A DNA stretch of 64,000 nucleotides from Capitulum mitella (GCA_030062745.1 CP099839.1:1431001-1495000); one strand, 5' to 3'. Positions 45,546 through 59,460 are shown, numbered from the stretch's first letter. The notes: generated by a model from the sequence alone, not told the origin. Numbers and translations are program-made.

Positions 45546-48500
45546 GTGTGATGTGTCGTATTAGTTACGTAGATGGTACCTGGCTGAATTCTTTAGCAAT
45601 GCGCTTAATATCATTTTCCGGGACCCAGGATCGCTAGAATATTTCCCATCCGTTCCTGATTCTTCCCTAGATAAACATAGTGAATATGTATGAACATGCA
45701 GTGATGGCGTAAAACTGTGACCACATTCCTAAAGCACGTGTTCGTTTTTCGACCGTTAGCGCAAAAGAGCTTGATGCTCACAAATATGCATTTTGTGGCG
45801 CAAACCAAATGCTAGATAATTAGCCTCTAGTCCAAATTAGGATGAATGAGAAGATTAAGGCCTCTAGTAAGTCACTGCATCCCGCAAAGAAAAGATCCAA
45901 AAAGACGATTACCATGCTGCAAGGCCCTGTCGGCGGAGGCCGCCAGTTAGGCTCAGGTAGCCTCAATGCTTGCAGAATTTAGGAAACAAATTAAATTGAA
46001 ACGTTTGAACAGCATATATTTCATTGCAATAACTACGTCCATTCGCAAGTCTAATGCAGCAGAGAAAATCATTTTTGCACGGAGAATAATTGGGTTAACT
46101 ACACATTGTTGCGTCTACAAAATGCAGTTAAATGGGTATGTGGACGCTTAGAAACGATTGAGAAGATCACAGTACCCCTTCGCAATCGTGTTTTGTTACG
46201 CAACTATCAGACAGACGATAAGCTTTGACCAGTTCACATTTCGAAAGGAATAGCTGATAATGGAGTCAGTTTTGACTTGCAACATTTTATACACACCGAT
46301 AGCGCAGACAAAGCTCAGTACATCAGTTAACCAAAATGAGTGACCTCAGCCCGTATCATGGTCTGATGCGATTCCCCTCCTCGTCAGCGCTATCTTAATC
46401 TGCATCCGCGGACATACATCACACTTTTTGTTTGCGGGCACGTTCTAAGAGCCTTTGACATAGATCACATGCCTTGCTTTAATGGCACATCCTAAGAAGC
46501 CCTTTATCCTGCAGAAAGCATTCTTGTACAATCCTGTTGTTATCGCACCGTTTATCAACCCGTTGTTACCTTCCAGGCACGAGAAGGAAATCTTTTTGCT
46601 TCTATGGTTTACTAGTTCAGTGTCCTTCAGACGGCAGAAAAGCTATTTTAGTTCCAGCAACGAAGCAGAGTGGCACAGAATCGCTGTTCTGGTGGGTGCT
46701 GTTTTAGGTCTTCCGTGCAAGCAATAACTACACGTGCAGACAGCCTTTTTCGGCGGATGCAGACCAGTTCTGTGAGCATCAGGCTCACGCCCGATAGAGT
46801 TTGCGCAGAACGTCTGCAAAGCAATGAGGACATTGCCCGCAGAAAAAAAACGCTTCGGGTCGAGCATGGGCATGATGCTGAGGGTGTAGAACTTCCATGT
46901 CTGGCGGCAGGCAGCCGACCTCCTGTCTCAATCAAGGCGATGAGCGTGCGCCGGCATGTACGCTTGTCGCAGCGTAACCACAGCTCTGCAGTGGACTAGT
47001 TACTTCAAAAACCTAGTCTTGGTGTAAATCGTAAGCAGTAACCTGGGCGACTGCTAATGCCGAAGCTTTTAAAACGCGATCAGTAGGCTGGGTGGCCGCC
47101 GTATTTGTCCAATGTTTCTTCCAGTTCGCGTTCCTAAGCAGTGACACCAAAGGATCAGCCCAAAGAAGCGAGTCCACAGTGCAGTGCAGGCCTACAAAAA
47201 ACACGCGAGTGGCGTCAGCTTCGATCATCAGAAACAAACTGATATCGACCTTCGGCTCTTACAAGCTCTACGTAAATCCCGTGCAATTTTCAGCTGACGA
47301 ACAAACCTAATGACCATAAATAGGCATATCCTGCATGTCCACCTTCCTGCCGTCTATTGCGACTGCCCCAGGTGATTGGACAATCTGCACGTTTAGGGAC
47401 GATTGCTTGACTGGTCGGGCACTTTTACGGAGGCTGTCACCCGGGAGAGCCCTTCTCATTCCTTGGCAGTCACGGCGGGTCCCCACGGTTTGAGCCAAGG
47501 CGAGCTGGCACGTCGGAGGCCTATCTCTAGCGGGTTTAGGAGGCCGATTTCTAACGGTTTTACGGGGATGCTCGAGTGCCTTGGTTAAATTGAATCGCCG
47601 TTCATGACTACTACCCTCACTGGATGTCTCAAGCTCAAGACCTCGTATTCCCGTTTTAGATCCTCTCGGCCGTCCGCGAGAGCACCAGAAACCCTCATCG
47701 GCGTCTATCGGCCCAAACAATCCAATCTTCCGCATGAAAACCGGGACCATAAACCTCGAGCAGTCGGAACGATTTTCTGACGTCGCCTCCAATAAGGCTG
47801 CGACGGGAGACGAGAAATATTCCAGAAAACAACTCAGTCCCGAAAATTTGACAATTTGCGTCGAACGCTATGTGGGCCTACGGGGTTTACCACTCCACTT
47901 CCTCTGCAACTAGGATGATGGCCATTTAGTCAACATATCAGGCGATGCCGAGAACGCCTTGAGAACTTGATCGAGTGCCAGCTCTTCAAGCTGGAGCGTG
48001 CTGTAAGCACCATACTGGACGCTGCCGGCGCTGTCGAATCTGCAATTCACCAGTGATGGGTGCCTGGGATACACGGCTTTTGATCTTCCAAACGTGCCGC
48101 CGGGACAGTCGACCGTCCACCGATTACATTGTCCGCCACTCAAACCCGGGGTCGGCCCGCGCCTGTCGGCCGTCTTCCTCGGAAACTCGACCGTGAGCGG
48201 GACAAGCGTCGCCCGTACCGAGCTCAGCGTCGCCCGCCCACTCTCCGCCCCGGCCCGTACAGGGCCCAGCCGGGCCCGGCGCGGCCGTCACTCCTCTGCC
48301 GGGCCGGAGAACCGTCGATCCGGCGCTGCCGCGCCGGCCGTGGGCGGGCACGCCGCCGCCCGCGGTCCCACGTACGCCCCGCGTGCAGGCCGGCCGTGCG
48401 AGCACGCCGGCCGACCGCGAGACCGCGCGGGTCTGTTCACCCCGGACGTGAGCCGCGGTCCCGCGGCGGTCTGCGCCGCGGTCGGGCGGGTGCCATGGGG

Positions 48501-51500
48501 TGGGCCGCGGCGGCACAGCGGCTCACCCCGGACCGCAGGGGCGACGGGGTCGCGGCGAGGCGGGAACGTGCCGCCGGACGTCCCGCCGCCACGGAACGGT
48601 TTGGGGTTGGCGGGGTGGGCGCTGTGCCCTGCCGGCTGCTGTGAGTTGTGTTCTGGCGAGCCACCGGCCACCGCCTACCCGCGGCCTTCTCCATGGCGAG
48701 GAGCTCCACCAAGATCCGAGGTGCGATAAAGGAGGCATGTCTTCTCGCATTGAACATGGCTTCACTGACAGCCTCAAGTGGTGTTTCTCGCTGTCGCTTG
48801 TAGCGTGCCGTTTGGTTAAACGGATGGAGACGTAAGAGCGTGACTTTGAGCGGAGAGTACATGCACACTGTTGTCATGAGGCACCGCGCGTGCGAGAGCG
48901 ACCTTGCTGTGAAACGAGTGCCCGAATGCAGGGCACTCTACCTGTGAGATAAGCGCCCCCTCATGCCCTCCATAATGGCGAGGCGTGAGCGTTTAAAGCC
49001 GACTGCAGGGATCTGCAGCAGTCCGGCGCGGTCGCTCGCCCGAATCACACGACGTCACCTCCTCCCACCGCGTGTATGCAAATCGCCGACACGCGTGGAG
49101 AGCGAGTGTTCTCACCTGTGGACAGGAATATTGATTGTTAATGGACCATTAGCGCCTCCATAAAGCGCCAATAAGTTACCGAACGGCCATTAATCACGGA
49201 GGCGGGCCGGGCGGCGAAAGGATGGCCGGGCCGCGGAGACGCGGCTCCTCGGCGCGGGAGAGACGCGCCGCCGCCGGCCGCGGCCCTGACATGTCCCCAT
49301 GAATATGCCCGGTCATTAGAGAGCCGATCGGAGCAGCGCGGCCGGCCGCCGGACACGTCCTAATCACGAACCAGTCAGACGGGGAGACCGAAGACCGCGA
49401 TCTATCCCGATTCAATTCGGGGTTGTTGGCGGGGAGGTCTCTACCAGAGCGCTCGTAGGACGGCCGCCGGCGTGTTTTCGAAAGTCGCGAAGAAGGCTGC
49501 GCTTCCCCGATTCGAGGAGAACATAACAACAGGCAAGATGTCGCTGGAAACATGAGCATTGCCTGGGCTATGCAGTCAAACGTTCGGACCACCGCCTGAA
49601 CTTTCGCGTTGTAAGCACGTTCAACAATGTTGACAATGTGGCTTCTCCGATGGGAAGAACGTTGAACAGATAGCGACGTGCCGAAACAGGACGTCGAGAA
49701 AAAATTAGAAAGTCCAATCTGCAAGATCGGTTCGCCCAGAGAACATAGCAGTCGTGTTTTTCTTCGACTGTCGTTCTCTGTGTCGCATACCGCGACTGTG
49801 ATAGGCATCGGGCTGCGTCGTAAGCCATAAATCGTACCCAGGTGAGCCTCATCCATGGCCCATAACAATGGGCAGAGTCACTGACCCAGAGGCAAACATA
49901 GCCACAACTTCGCGGGTAACGGTGCTCGGACTTTGCTAAACAATTATCAGTTTTGAAACAAAGTTAGAACACGTTTTCCGGAAACACAGCAACCACAAAA
50001 TGCTTTCCGGAAAAATGATGCAATTCTAGTGAACAAAAGTCAGCGCGATATCCATTTCCAGTGAAACCGTTTCTTCAGTCTCCGCACATATGACAGCTGC
50101 AATGTAGCACAGGCTTGATACATTTCCTGGAACTGGGAAATGAATCACCTCGGCCCCTGAAAGACCCATTCATCGTATGTAAGCACCTTCCCTTATCGGA
50201 TCGATATGATCTTAAATATTCGAGGCCAATCATGGCTTACCATTCATCCCGTTTTTCAATTCTTCAACACCTCACTTTATCACACGGCCAGTAACTTTAC
50301 TCGTTATTGGGCGGCCGAACATGACCTAAAATCCTGAACATGCCGTAAAGCAGACCGAGGTGATTTTGAGCTTTTCTTTATGGGTCGTTTCTTCGCCGTA
50401 TGCCTGCGCCAGTTGACGGCCGTTTTTTTCACGGACCGGCACGGCAATATGCACCAGACAGCGCAGATGCAGAGATAAGCCCGAGCACTTCTCGAATAAA
50501 CCGCTCGCGCACATCACGGAAATCTCATTCCATCCATCTCCCGCTACGCCGAACACGAAGCCAAATTAGCAGAGCGAACAACAAATCACACGCTACCCGT
50601 GTAAGTGGCACGGGGGCAGACAGCGCGACTGAATTGGCCGTGCAAGGCACGATCGGCCGCCAATCCCTGGCAGCGGGAAGTCCTAAGTCGACGGCTAAGC
50701 CCCGTGGCTCAGGCGCGTGCTGGGGGTATTACGCTCGAACTCCTATGCATCGCATCGTTTATTCATGTCGGTAATGCCGCTGGGTTTGATCTTCTTTGCA
50801 TGCATTGGTGCTACATGATCCGGCCGTCCAGAGGTCGGAGGTGCCGGCATGGCTCGACCTTGGACCCGGGGGCGGCACGCGGTCGCTCCCGAATGCTCCA
50901 TTCAGACCACGTGCGGCCCGGCCGGCTGGCCCATCGCCTCAGGCTCGGCGCCGCTCAGCTGCTGGCATTCAGCGTAAGCACGTCGCCTCGGGTGCCGCCG
51001 TGCTGTGTCCTGTTGAGCTGTGCTTGGACAATTTGATTCGACCGCGCCCTACGAACAAACCCGTTCGTGGGGCGCCGCAACTTCTCCGGTCGATTGCCCC
51101 AGGCGAAAATAAGATTCGCGTTGTCGGTCAGTATCGAACGCGGGTTCCCGCCACAAAGTGGGACGCGCTACATCGCCCAGTCCTGCTGCGCTCCGCGTGC
51201 TGAGCCCCGAAACGTCGCACGCCTGAGCCAGAGGAAGCAGCCGCACAGTTTCGCGGCATCCGTCCTGAGGTGCTCCTCCGTCGACTCGCGGTCCACGGCC
51301 GCTTCCTGGGTCTCCCTTAACGTCAGCACGCCTCACACACGGCCAGCGGCGGAGCCCAGACCATGTCTCCGGAAATTAAACCCGAACCTCCGGCCGAACC
51401 AGCAGCGCCACACCGCCGACACTCACGGGGAATTCAAATGGCCCGTTTGTGAAAGCGGGCCGGCGGCCGGAAGCTTGGGATCCCGTCTTTTTTGTGAGAT

Positions 51501-51620
51501 GAGACGCGGCCGGCTCGGGTTGGATATCGGAGGGGCTCAAATATGGCCCAGATGTCATCCACTGAACGGAGCTCGAGTTCAGCCGGCTGGAAAGATGCGC
51601 CAGCCGGTGCCCGGCCTGCC
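45546..51620. other. No supported gene; CpG-rich 48.1-48.7, 49.2-49.35, 50.8-51.3 kb
   Basis: Bases 45560-47950 are AT-rich with short frames only. In 48100-48720 both strands are open from composition. Bases 49130-49200 hold several ATTAA/TTAATGG motifs beside a CpG-rich block, as in possible developmental enhancers. A 224-codon minus frame at 49194-49868 spans a composition boundary and shows no domain. Confidence 0.45.
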
Positions 51621-51640
51621 ATATTAATCACCATTAATAT
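51621..51640. promoter_or_regulatory. Palindromic paired homeodomain-like site
   Basis: ATATTAAT-CACC-ATTAATAT is a perfect 8-bp inverted repeat around four bases, giving TAAT and ATTA cores four bases apart. It lies at the edge of a CpG-rich block, and another ATTCATTATTCAT stretch follows. Paired-class homeodomain dimers are known to bind spaced TAAT palindromes. Function here is inference. Confidence 0.35.
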
Positions 51641-54600
51641 CGTTCGAATTCATTATTCATCGCGGGCCGGCAGAGGCGGTGCGCGGGCGCTGCGCAGTCG
51701 GCCGGAAGCCGGCTCAGTCGCCCGTATTAGGTCACCGGACGCGCCGCCCGACCCCTTTCATCTGCGGGCCGGGAAGATGAGACGGCTGTGGCAGGCCGTC
51801 GGCCGCCGCCCTCCTCGTGCGCGGGGTGTCGCGGTCGCCGGGCCGAGCCGTTTCTGGAGAGCGGGGCGGGTGGGCACCTGTCACTGGCGCCGACGCAGCC
51901 TGACGGATGACGGGATCAAAAACGCCAGCCGCCACGCCGCGCCGCGGCTCTAATGGAGCCCTGCACCCACCGACCCGCCGGCAATTACGATGCAACGTGG
52001 GAAACTTACACAAATAGCCGTTCCGTATGGTGTAACGCTAATTAAATCCTTTCATGGTGCCAACTTGAGCGCCGGAAATACTGCCGCCCACCCAGGTTCC
52101 TCCCAGCCGTAAGGTGCTGATATGTGGGGCGTGAGGAGCGTTCGCCTCGACTGTGGTCCGGCATGGGCGGAGTGGCGGCGCGCCTGCGTCTATGGTGTAC
52201 CCGATCTCCGGCGCGTGCCGGACCGGGCGGCACCCTAGACCGGCCGACCGGTCCTTTCTGGACCAGCGAGACACCTTTCACCCATCAGCGGCGGCCGGCT
52301 CTAACGCGGCGAGGCGCCCTCCGCCCAAATAGGTTTACGAACCGCCGGGACGTTTGAGCGGGAAACGGCGCCGAATTTTACGCTGCTGAAAGGAGATTCC
52401 CACTTAGATTAAGCAAGAATGCTGGCGGCATAAAATCGCCCTTGTTATGGCAACGGTGTCAAGTTGTTTCATTTGCCGCGTGCGCTGGAGATAAAACTGT
52501 GTCGTAAAACGCGAACAGGCGAAAACAAGCCCCAGCTACTGCTGCCATTAGCTGTAGTCAGTCGCAGCGCCGGAGTGGCCAAGTTTACGTCCGGGATGAA
52601 AAATTGTTCCGTATTGTGAACCGTGCGCTACATGGAAAGCCGGTTCACGTGTGTTTCGCCATGTGCTGTTTTGTTCACACACAGCCTTGTGCTGCTAGTT
52701 TTCTAGTGTTCTGGGTCTTATTCATTGTTTCTTTGCTCCCCGGATGTTGACTGCATCCGTAAGCGGGATTATTGCTTGTGAATTTTAAATTCGAATAAAC
52801 AAACAAATAAACAAACCCGCATCATTTAGTAAAAAAGGAAAACAAGAAGTTATCGAAGGAGGAAATGCAGATTTTGCGCAATAACGCTATTCCATTACAA
52901 CAAAAATCTAACAATATTTAGGAATGGTTAGTGCCGCTTCCATCCAGCGACAATAAGTGTGGATTATATGCAAGCGTGCGTGAAATAAATTTAGCTAATC
53001 CCAAATGTCTTATGACATTTAATGGGTCAAGAAATGCAGAAGCGGAGCAATTCAAACCATCGAACGCTATCGTAGTTTACACAAAACCAGAAACCAAGAG
53101 AACGACACAAAAATATATGTTGCATGGTTCGCATTCCGTTTGTGGTCCTCCCTACCTGAAAAACATCGCGTGATTTGGATAACTGGAATCGTGGAACACC
53201 TGGCAATCGTGCTTCTAAAAAACGCGTCCATCGCGGATGAGAACCGTTCGATTCCGAACGGCTCTGTGGCGCCGGCCACTCGGGCACTCATAGATCTCTC
53301 ATCTCGCCAGGCATGAATGGACCGGGATCGTGACGCGGCTGTCTGATGCACGAGCTGACTGCGCTGATACACGGCAGGCGACGACGACACGATCAAATAG
53401 TAAAAGGGGAGAACTCGTTTCCGCTGCGGTTATCGCCTGGTCGCTGAGTGTGTGCAAATCTCAGCAAGCTAAACACACTTATCCCATCGAGACAGTCGAC
53501 ACCTGGCCACTGCCACATGCGGACAACCGTCCAGCCCCAATCGGACGATCACTTGCAATCAAAGGCAGCACCCTACCTAGTCGTCGCATCAGCAGACTCT
53601 CGACTGGTTTCACTGAGAGCCGCACCCTTTCCCCACGGCTGACGACTAGCAGCCGGGCTGTCTCATCTCACCAGAAGGTGTGACATAGCCTATGTCCCGC
53701 ATCACCATCAGCATCACCACCAACACTGGTGAGAATCTGCCCGTCCCCTCTCTCCTACACGCACACCAGACGCCCGTCCTGGGGTCTGCCAGCAGCGACG
53801 TGCTGTCGCAATGCTCTGTGGACTACGGCGACGGACAGCATTTACCTAGAGCCACGTCGCGGCAGGGGCGGCCGTTTTGCTCGCATGTGACGTCACGAAG
53901 CCAGAGCTGTGGGAGGCGCCGCGGGAGGCGGGATTACGTGCAAGAAACGGAGCAGGTCTAATTTGACCTGCAGAAATCGTGAGCTGGCGATCTAGAATCA
54001 CGCGAAATGGGATCCATCACGTGAAGAAAGGAAACAACAGTGCTGCTGACAAGGCCTTGGATCAGGACGCTGCCTGCCCTGGAAAGACGGGGAAGTAGGC
54101 GGGACAGAAAATCAGCACCTGATGGTCTGGGAAAGCATGTTTCAAAGCTAAATAACTATTCCTTCTGCACGGAACGTTTTGTAAAAGGCCTCGGTTTTGT
54201 AGTCCGTCACGAACCAAATAACTGTCCGTGCCGAGAGCAAAATAGTCCACCCAGATGCGTTTGGTGTTTACGCTCAAAACCGTGCATACAAAGAGGCCCA
54301 TCACAGAGGGCACTTAGGCGGGACCCTGCGGTGGCAGTCAAGCGCCCTTTAGATTAGTTTATGTTCACGCAAAGGTTAAACGTCTGCCGTATTATGCAGC
54401 AGGCATTAGCCGCGCTGACGTATTCAAAGACTCGGAAAACGACACAAAGCGCGTGAACGGCCGCAACGAACTGCACGCTGTTCTGCCCCATAAATTCACC
54501 TGACAGTTTAAAAGACCCTAAGCGGCTTTGTAGCTGTCGAACGGCAAAAGTTCGATGCCGAATGGCGCCGCACAGTAAATAACGCCGTGCGCCCACGACG

Positions 54601-55960
54601 AAACCTTGGACGTTCGGTGAAACTGGTCTCCCCGCCGGACTCCGGTGGGCGGGAGGAGATGAGAGCGCCGATTGTCGGCTTCAGGCTGCACGACTGCGGT
54701 GGAAGCCGCCGGCTATGGAAGACAATCGGCTTCCGCCGGCCGCAGAGCGGGCGGCCAGCGGACAGGCCCGCGACCTCTTCTGACCTTGGTGTCGGATCCC
54801 TCTCCGGCAAGGTCGACCGCTGGTCAGAGTCGTCGCCCCTCCCCTCCCCTGAGCGGGCCGGGGGAGGTCCCAGTCGGTCCACGGGGCGTCCCAGGGCCGG
54901 CAGGTACCGGCCGAGGAGCCCGACCCCTGCTGGGTCAGCGCTCCTCACCGGCGGCAGGGTGCATCTGATACGCCTGGCCGCGGCGGGCGAGCCCAGTCGC
55001 CGATCTCGTGGGCTCAGAGTGGCCCCAGCAGCCCCCTCACCATCGGCTGCAAACAGGCCTGCGGCGACCGCAGCAGGCAGCGAGGGCAGTGATCCCTGCC
55101 GATTGGCGCTGGCTCTGATCCCCAGCCTCGATAGGCTCCTTTGGAGGGTGGCAATCAATCTGCGCATTGAAAGCTTCTTGAGATATAATCAGGATCATGA
55201 CGTGTGTTATGATTTGCTTTACACGAATTGGAAAATTTTCACGTGATGTTCTGCCGGATGTCCTTTCACAAAACTGATTTTAACCGCAGATGTAAATGGC
55301 GAGTCACCAAAAACGGAACATCTGCGAGGATGGTACGATGTCAGGTTCACAATGGATGGGCAAATGCCAAACTCTTACTGGTCAGAATAGCATGTAGCTT
55401 GTCTCCTTTGATACGCATATGCCAATGTTGAAGCAGCGTCAACACATGTTCTCAGCATAAAGCACCCCTGCTTTCACTCACGGTACAATGAAAATGTTCC
55501 TGCAGTGCTTTGGTTGCAATGATCCATTACGTGTCTCAGAAATGTCCTAGACACAAGTCGCAGTGCAAAGCCGGGTTGATTTTTGTTCGCAACAGTCATA
55601 AACGTCGAAGTGATGAAGGATCAGCCGGCAGCTTCGCCGAGTAATGTTGCGGCAAACGAAAAGTTTGCGAAACAGCGCTGGATTTGCCGGACACACCGAA
55701 AAGGGGCGACGATATGTAATGCCATCATTTTCGTGGCAGCTTTCCGCGTAACAAATTGTAGACACGCTCAAGCAAAATTAGAGTTCAGGTAACAGCCTTC
55801 CTTCAGCACAGCTAATGATCACATACATAATTCTCAAAACTGAGTCAGCGGACTGCATAGACTCTCAGCTCAGCTCATAGACTCTCAGCTCACCGAGCAA
55901 CGGAGCGCAAGTTCCATGACGTCGGTAGCAGCCGCTGCGCATTTGTCAACAGGACAGTTC
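51641..55960. other. No supported gene; CpG-rich 51.65-52.35 and 54.6-55.1 kb
   Basis: Bases 52380-53200 are AT-rich. Two copies of ATAGACTCTCAGCTCA lie at about 55857-55892. Frames at 54508-55246 are open on both strands, so I reject them. Confidence 0.45.
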
Positions 55961-56506
55961 AGTGACGGTCACTCCGCACAGCTAGCTGGGGGGGGGGGCA
56001 ACCGTGCCGTCCCCAGCCGAGGCCTCTGGCTCTGAAGCCGACCATATCGGGACAGCGGCCGAGCCGAGGCTTCGCGAAAGCCAGCTCCGCGTTAGCGGAA
56101 GTCTGAGCTGCGGCCTCGGGCTCGACCGCGGGCACCCGCATGCCACGCAGGCAGTCGGCTGGGCGCCTCCTACAGACTTGGCGGCAGTCCAGACCGTGTG
56201 CGCCAGACTTGGTGGGCTGTCAAGGCCGTATGCTTCACACCTGGTGGACTGCCACGACCACAGCCAGCGTCCATGGCGCCCAGTGTCTAGAACTCTTCAG
56301 TGCCAGCAGCTGTGCAGAGTTCAGACTGCCTGATCTCTCCGTTCTCTATGAGAGCTGGATACTCCGAGTCTGGAGCACCAGAGTAAAGACTGCCAGCAGT
56401 GTGGCGCTCTGTACCCATCATGCCGTGGAAACTTGAAACGGATTATTCTGTCCTCATCTGAGAGGTTGAGCCAAATTTCGCCCTTAATCGGATAACCTTT
56501 GTTAGG
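55961..56506. other. Mixed composition, no supported gene
   Basis: A run of G occurs at 55988-55998. At 56165-56260, CAGACTTGG and related words recur about every 34 bases, suggesting a short decayed tandem repeat. Frames are short and unrecognised. Confidence 0.4.
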
Positions 56507-56684
56507 GGATTAAACTGAGAAAAAGGAACGAGAAGGAGTCAACGCCCGTGAACTGTAAAAATGGCCACCACGGTTTTCCGCAATAGGTTTATATATTGTT
56601 ATCGGATTAAAATGAGAAAAAGGGAAAGAGAAAGAGTCAGGACGTGTGAACCGTAAAAATGGATCCATCAAGGTTTTTCTTAGT

Positions 56685-56747
<63 letters not shown>

Positions 56748-56852
56748 GAGCAATATAAAAACCCATAAGGCCGTATAAGGCAATACAAAGGCCCACCAAA
56801 AAAGCCTTGGTGACTCCATTTTTGCAGTATATATATATATATATATATATAT
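56507..56852. repeat. 97-bp tandem duplication plus inverted third copy around (TA)n
   Basis: Two direct copies start at GGATTAAA (56507 and 56604), both running through GAGAAAAAGG and TAAAAATGG to TTTATATAT. In the second copy the end has expanded into (TA)n at 56690-56744. The arm 56653-56689 is then repeated in reverse complement at 56787-56827, followed by a second (TA)n at 56828-56852. The arms match imperfectly, with blocks such as AAAAATGG, TCAAGG/CCAAGG and GTGGG in common. The whole reads as a fold-back repeat with a TA core. Confidence 0.8.
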
Positions 56853-59100
56853 CATAGTCATGGCTTGCGTTCATCAGTTTGCGAGTCTGATCGCTTTGTA
56901 TGTACATGAATGGACTGACTAATCAAATACAGAGCACACTGGCTGGGATCACGGTGGACCTACGCATGAGCACCGAAGAAGCGAGATCACAAGCCAGAAA
57001 GTCGTGCTGTGCACGCTCACAAATACAATGCACGCACACATGATCACCCTTACAAGATCTCGTCAAAACTTGCCATGTTTTGCCAACAGGATGATGTGGC
57101 CTTGGAGTCCAGGCCTCTAAGTGGGAGTATTTTTATCTGTTTAACGAACGAATGGAGGTGTATGTTTTGTTACTGTTGCGCAGCTTCCACTAAATTCTCA
57201 GATACGCAGAAAATACGTCTGCTTTTCAATATACGCTAATTGCCGAGCCCATCTGCTCCAAGAGAATCTACTCCAAACTCTGGAGAAAACTGGAGAAAGA
57301 CTCCAAACCTGCCATCATCATCATCATCATCAGTTTCATTAAGCATGTGATATGCAAGAATCACACCGGTGACTGGCTCAAAAGCGCAAGCAGCGCCCCT
57401 TACAGTTAGGGCGCCCCTTACGGTTAACAGAGCAGTATAAACTCAAACAGTAGGCAGTAAAAGTAGCGAACACTATCTGCAGGTTCAGACGCCAGTTCGG
57501 CATTTTCTCTGGTAGGGCTGCACTTGGACCCAATGGGGTTGCACTTTGAAAGCCTAGGGTTGCACCTACAACCCCGTTAACATGTAAAGTTGCACCACTG
57601 GTGATGAGTAGCAGGGACGATCGAAGGGCGTAACCGCAAGTGTGTATCCAAGCAGCGGATATGCGGCGACAGCTGACTCAAGAAAAACAAATCACCTCGC
57701 CACTGGGCAGACGTGTCATCGCTCTGCAAGGATAATGACGCAGTGCAATGACATGTGCACCGCACGTGCGAGCAGATCCTTCCGACACCACCGTGGGATA
57801 CGTAAACAAACAGGACATCGAGGTGTCACACCAGAAGGATTTGATTTGTCACATCGGAGGGAGTGATGAGAGACACAGCGGTTGTTTCATCACTTACTCC
57901 GGAGGTGTTCATCAGACAGAAACAACAGTCGATCCGCCTATGCCTTACACCGGCACAAGTCGCAAGTTCTGTTTGTGCATAAGTTTCCTTCGTGTACGAC
58001 GGCCCATAATGCCAAAGGCATCAACGTGGGAGGAACTAGCGGACTCCGTGGGCTAATGAAGTAGGTGTCACATTCACCGAAATCATTCTACACCCGCCGG
58101 CAGAGTGTGGCCTCAGCTACAGCCGGACACCCTCCGCCGCGCCGTTCAAACCGTCTGGTCCTGACCGGCGGCCGGCAATGTTCCTCTGGCAGCGCCGACT
58201 GGCCGCTCCCTGCTCTCGACCCGGGCCACGCGCCGCGGGTGGCTCGCGCGGTGACGTCACTCCGGTCAAATCAGTCTGCAAGGACGCCGGTCCCGGTCCG
58301 GGCAGACGGCCGCGACGGCCGGACCGGCGCCTGAACCGAGCACGGCCAGCCGACCGGGGGCGTCCATTTGGCAGGGACAGCCGAGCCGACGGCAGGGGAA
58401 AACGACTTAGTCGTCAGAATCAGTCCAGCAGTTCAGCAGCCATTAAGTGCTCCGACTCTTACTGAGGCCCAGACTTTTATCGGGGTAATTCAGTACGTCC
58501 TGTGGCTATTAAAATCTCCCCTCCATATCTAAAACAATAACACTAATATCTCTGCAATATCTAAAACAATAAACACAGAGCCCGCACTGAATTACAATGA
58601 GCATTAAAATAAATAAATAAACTGAAGTAAAAAGCTAAATAAATTTTAAACAACACTTTTTTGTCAATGGCTGGATCTCGGTGGAATCGTCAGGCGATGG
58701 TGGGGCGTTCCTATCAGAGCGCCCGGCTCCTCTCAGGACCGCCTCATGGCAGCGTGATCAGTCTCTTCCTATCGGCTGACAGAGGGACATCCCTCCAGAG
58801 ATCCCTCCGGCGCCGAGCTCCCCGCGGCAGCTCAGCGCCGTTAGTCCGAGGCCTCATTAGCCCGGCTCACGGGGCGGGCCGTTACCGGTGGGAACGGCCG
58901 GATCGGCACGAACTCTCGCCGGCTGCGGTCGGTTTTTACCGGCGGACGGTCCGAGAACGGGCCGGGACGGAGAGCGCCTCCGACGGGGTCTTCAGGTCAG
59001 AGGCGGAGTGTGGCCCGCACTGTCGGAGGAGGAGACCGACTGAGACCCGTACGGGCGGCTGGAGGAGGCTTCCTGTGACCTGAGCCGCTGTCGGAGGAGA
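56853..59100. other. No supported gene; CpG-rich 58.1-58.4 and 58.7-59.1 kb
   Basis: Bases 56853-58080 are of average composition with short frames and a short CAT run near 57313-57330. Bases 58490-58660 are AT-rich with AAATAAATAAA. Confidence 0.45.
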
Positions 59101-59460
59101 GGACCGACTGTGGCCTGGACCGTCGACCGGAGGAGGACTCCTGTGGTCTGGACTGTCGACCGGAGGAGGACTCCTGTGGTCTGGACTGTCGACCGGAGGA
59201 GGCTTCCTGTGGTCTGGACTGTCGACTGGAGGAGGACTCCTGTGGTCTGGACTGTCGACCGGAGGAGGACTCCTGTGGTCTGGACTGTCGACTGGAGGAG
59301 CACTCCTGTGGTCTGGACTGTCGACCGGAGGAGGCTTCCTGTGGTCTGGACTGTCGACTGGAGGAGGCTTCCTGTGGTCTGGACTGTCGACCGGCGAAGG
59401 TTCCATGTAGTCTAGACTGTCGGCCGCAGGGGACTGCCTGTGACCTAGACTGTCGTCCGC
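59101..59460. repeat. 33-bp minisatellite, about 10 copies
   Basis: Units are GTCGACCGGAGGAGGACTCC followed by TGTGGTCTGGACT, exactly 33 bases apart (for example 59122 and 59155), with a CGGAGGAGGCTTCC variant interspersed. Diverged units extend left to about 59000. Because 33 is a multiple of three, both strands stay open: WTVDRRRTPVV on plus and SPDHRSPPPVD on minus, 11 residues each. I regard both as repeat-derived. Confidence 0.95.

Noticed and set aside
56510..56907. Ile-Tyr repeat frames on minus
   Set aside because: Translations of the (TA)n tracts.
59110..59415. 11-residue-repeat proteins on both strands
   Set aside because: Produced by the 33-bp tandem repeat; no start or splice context.
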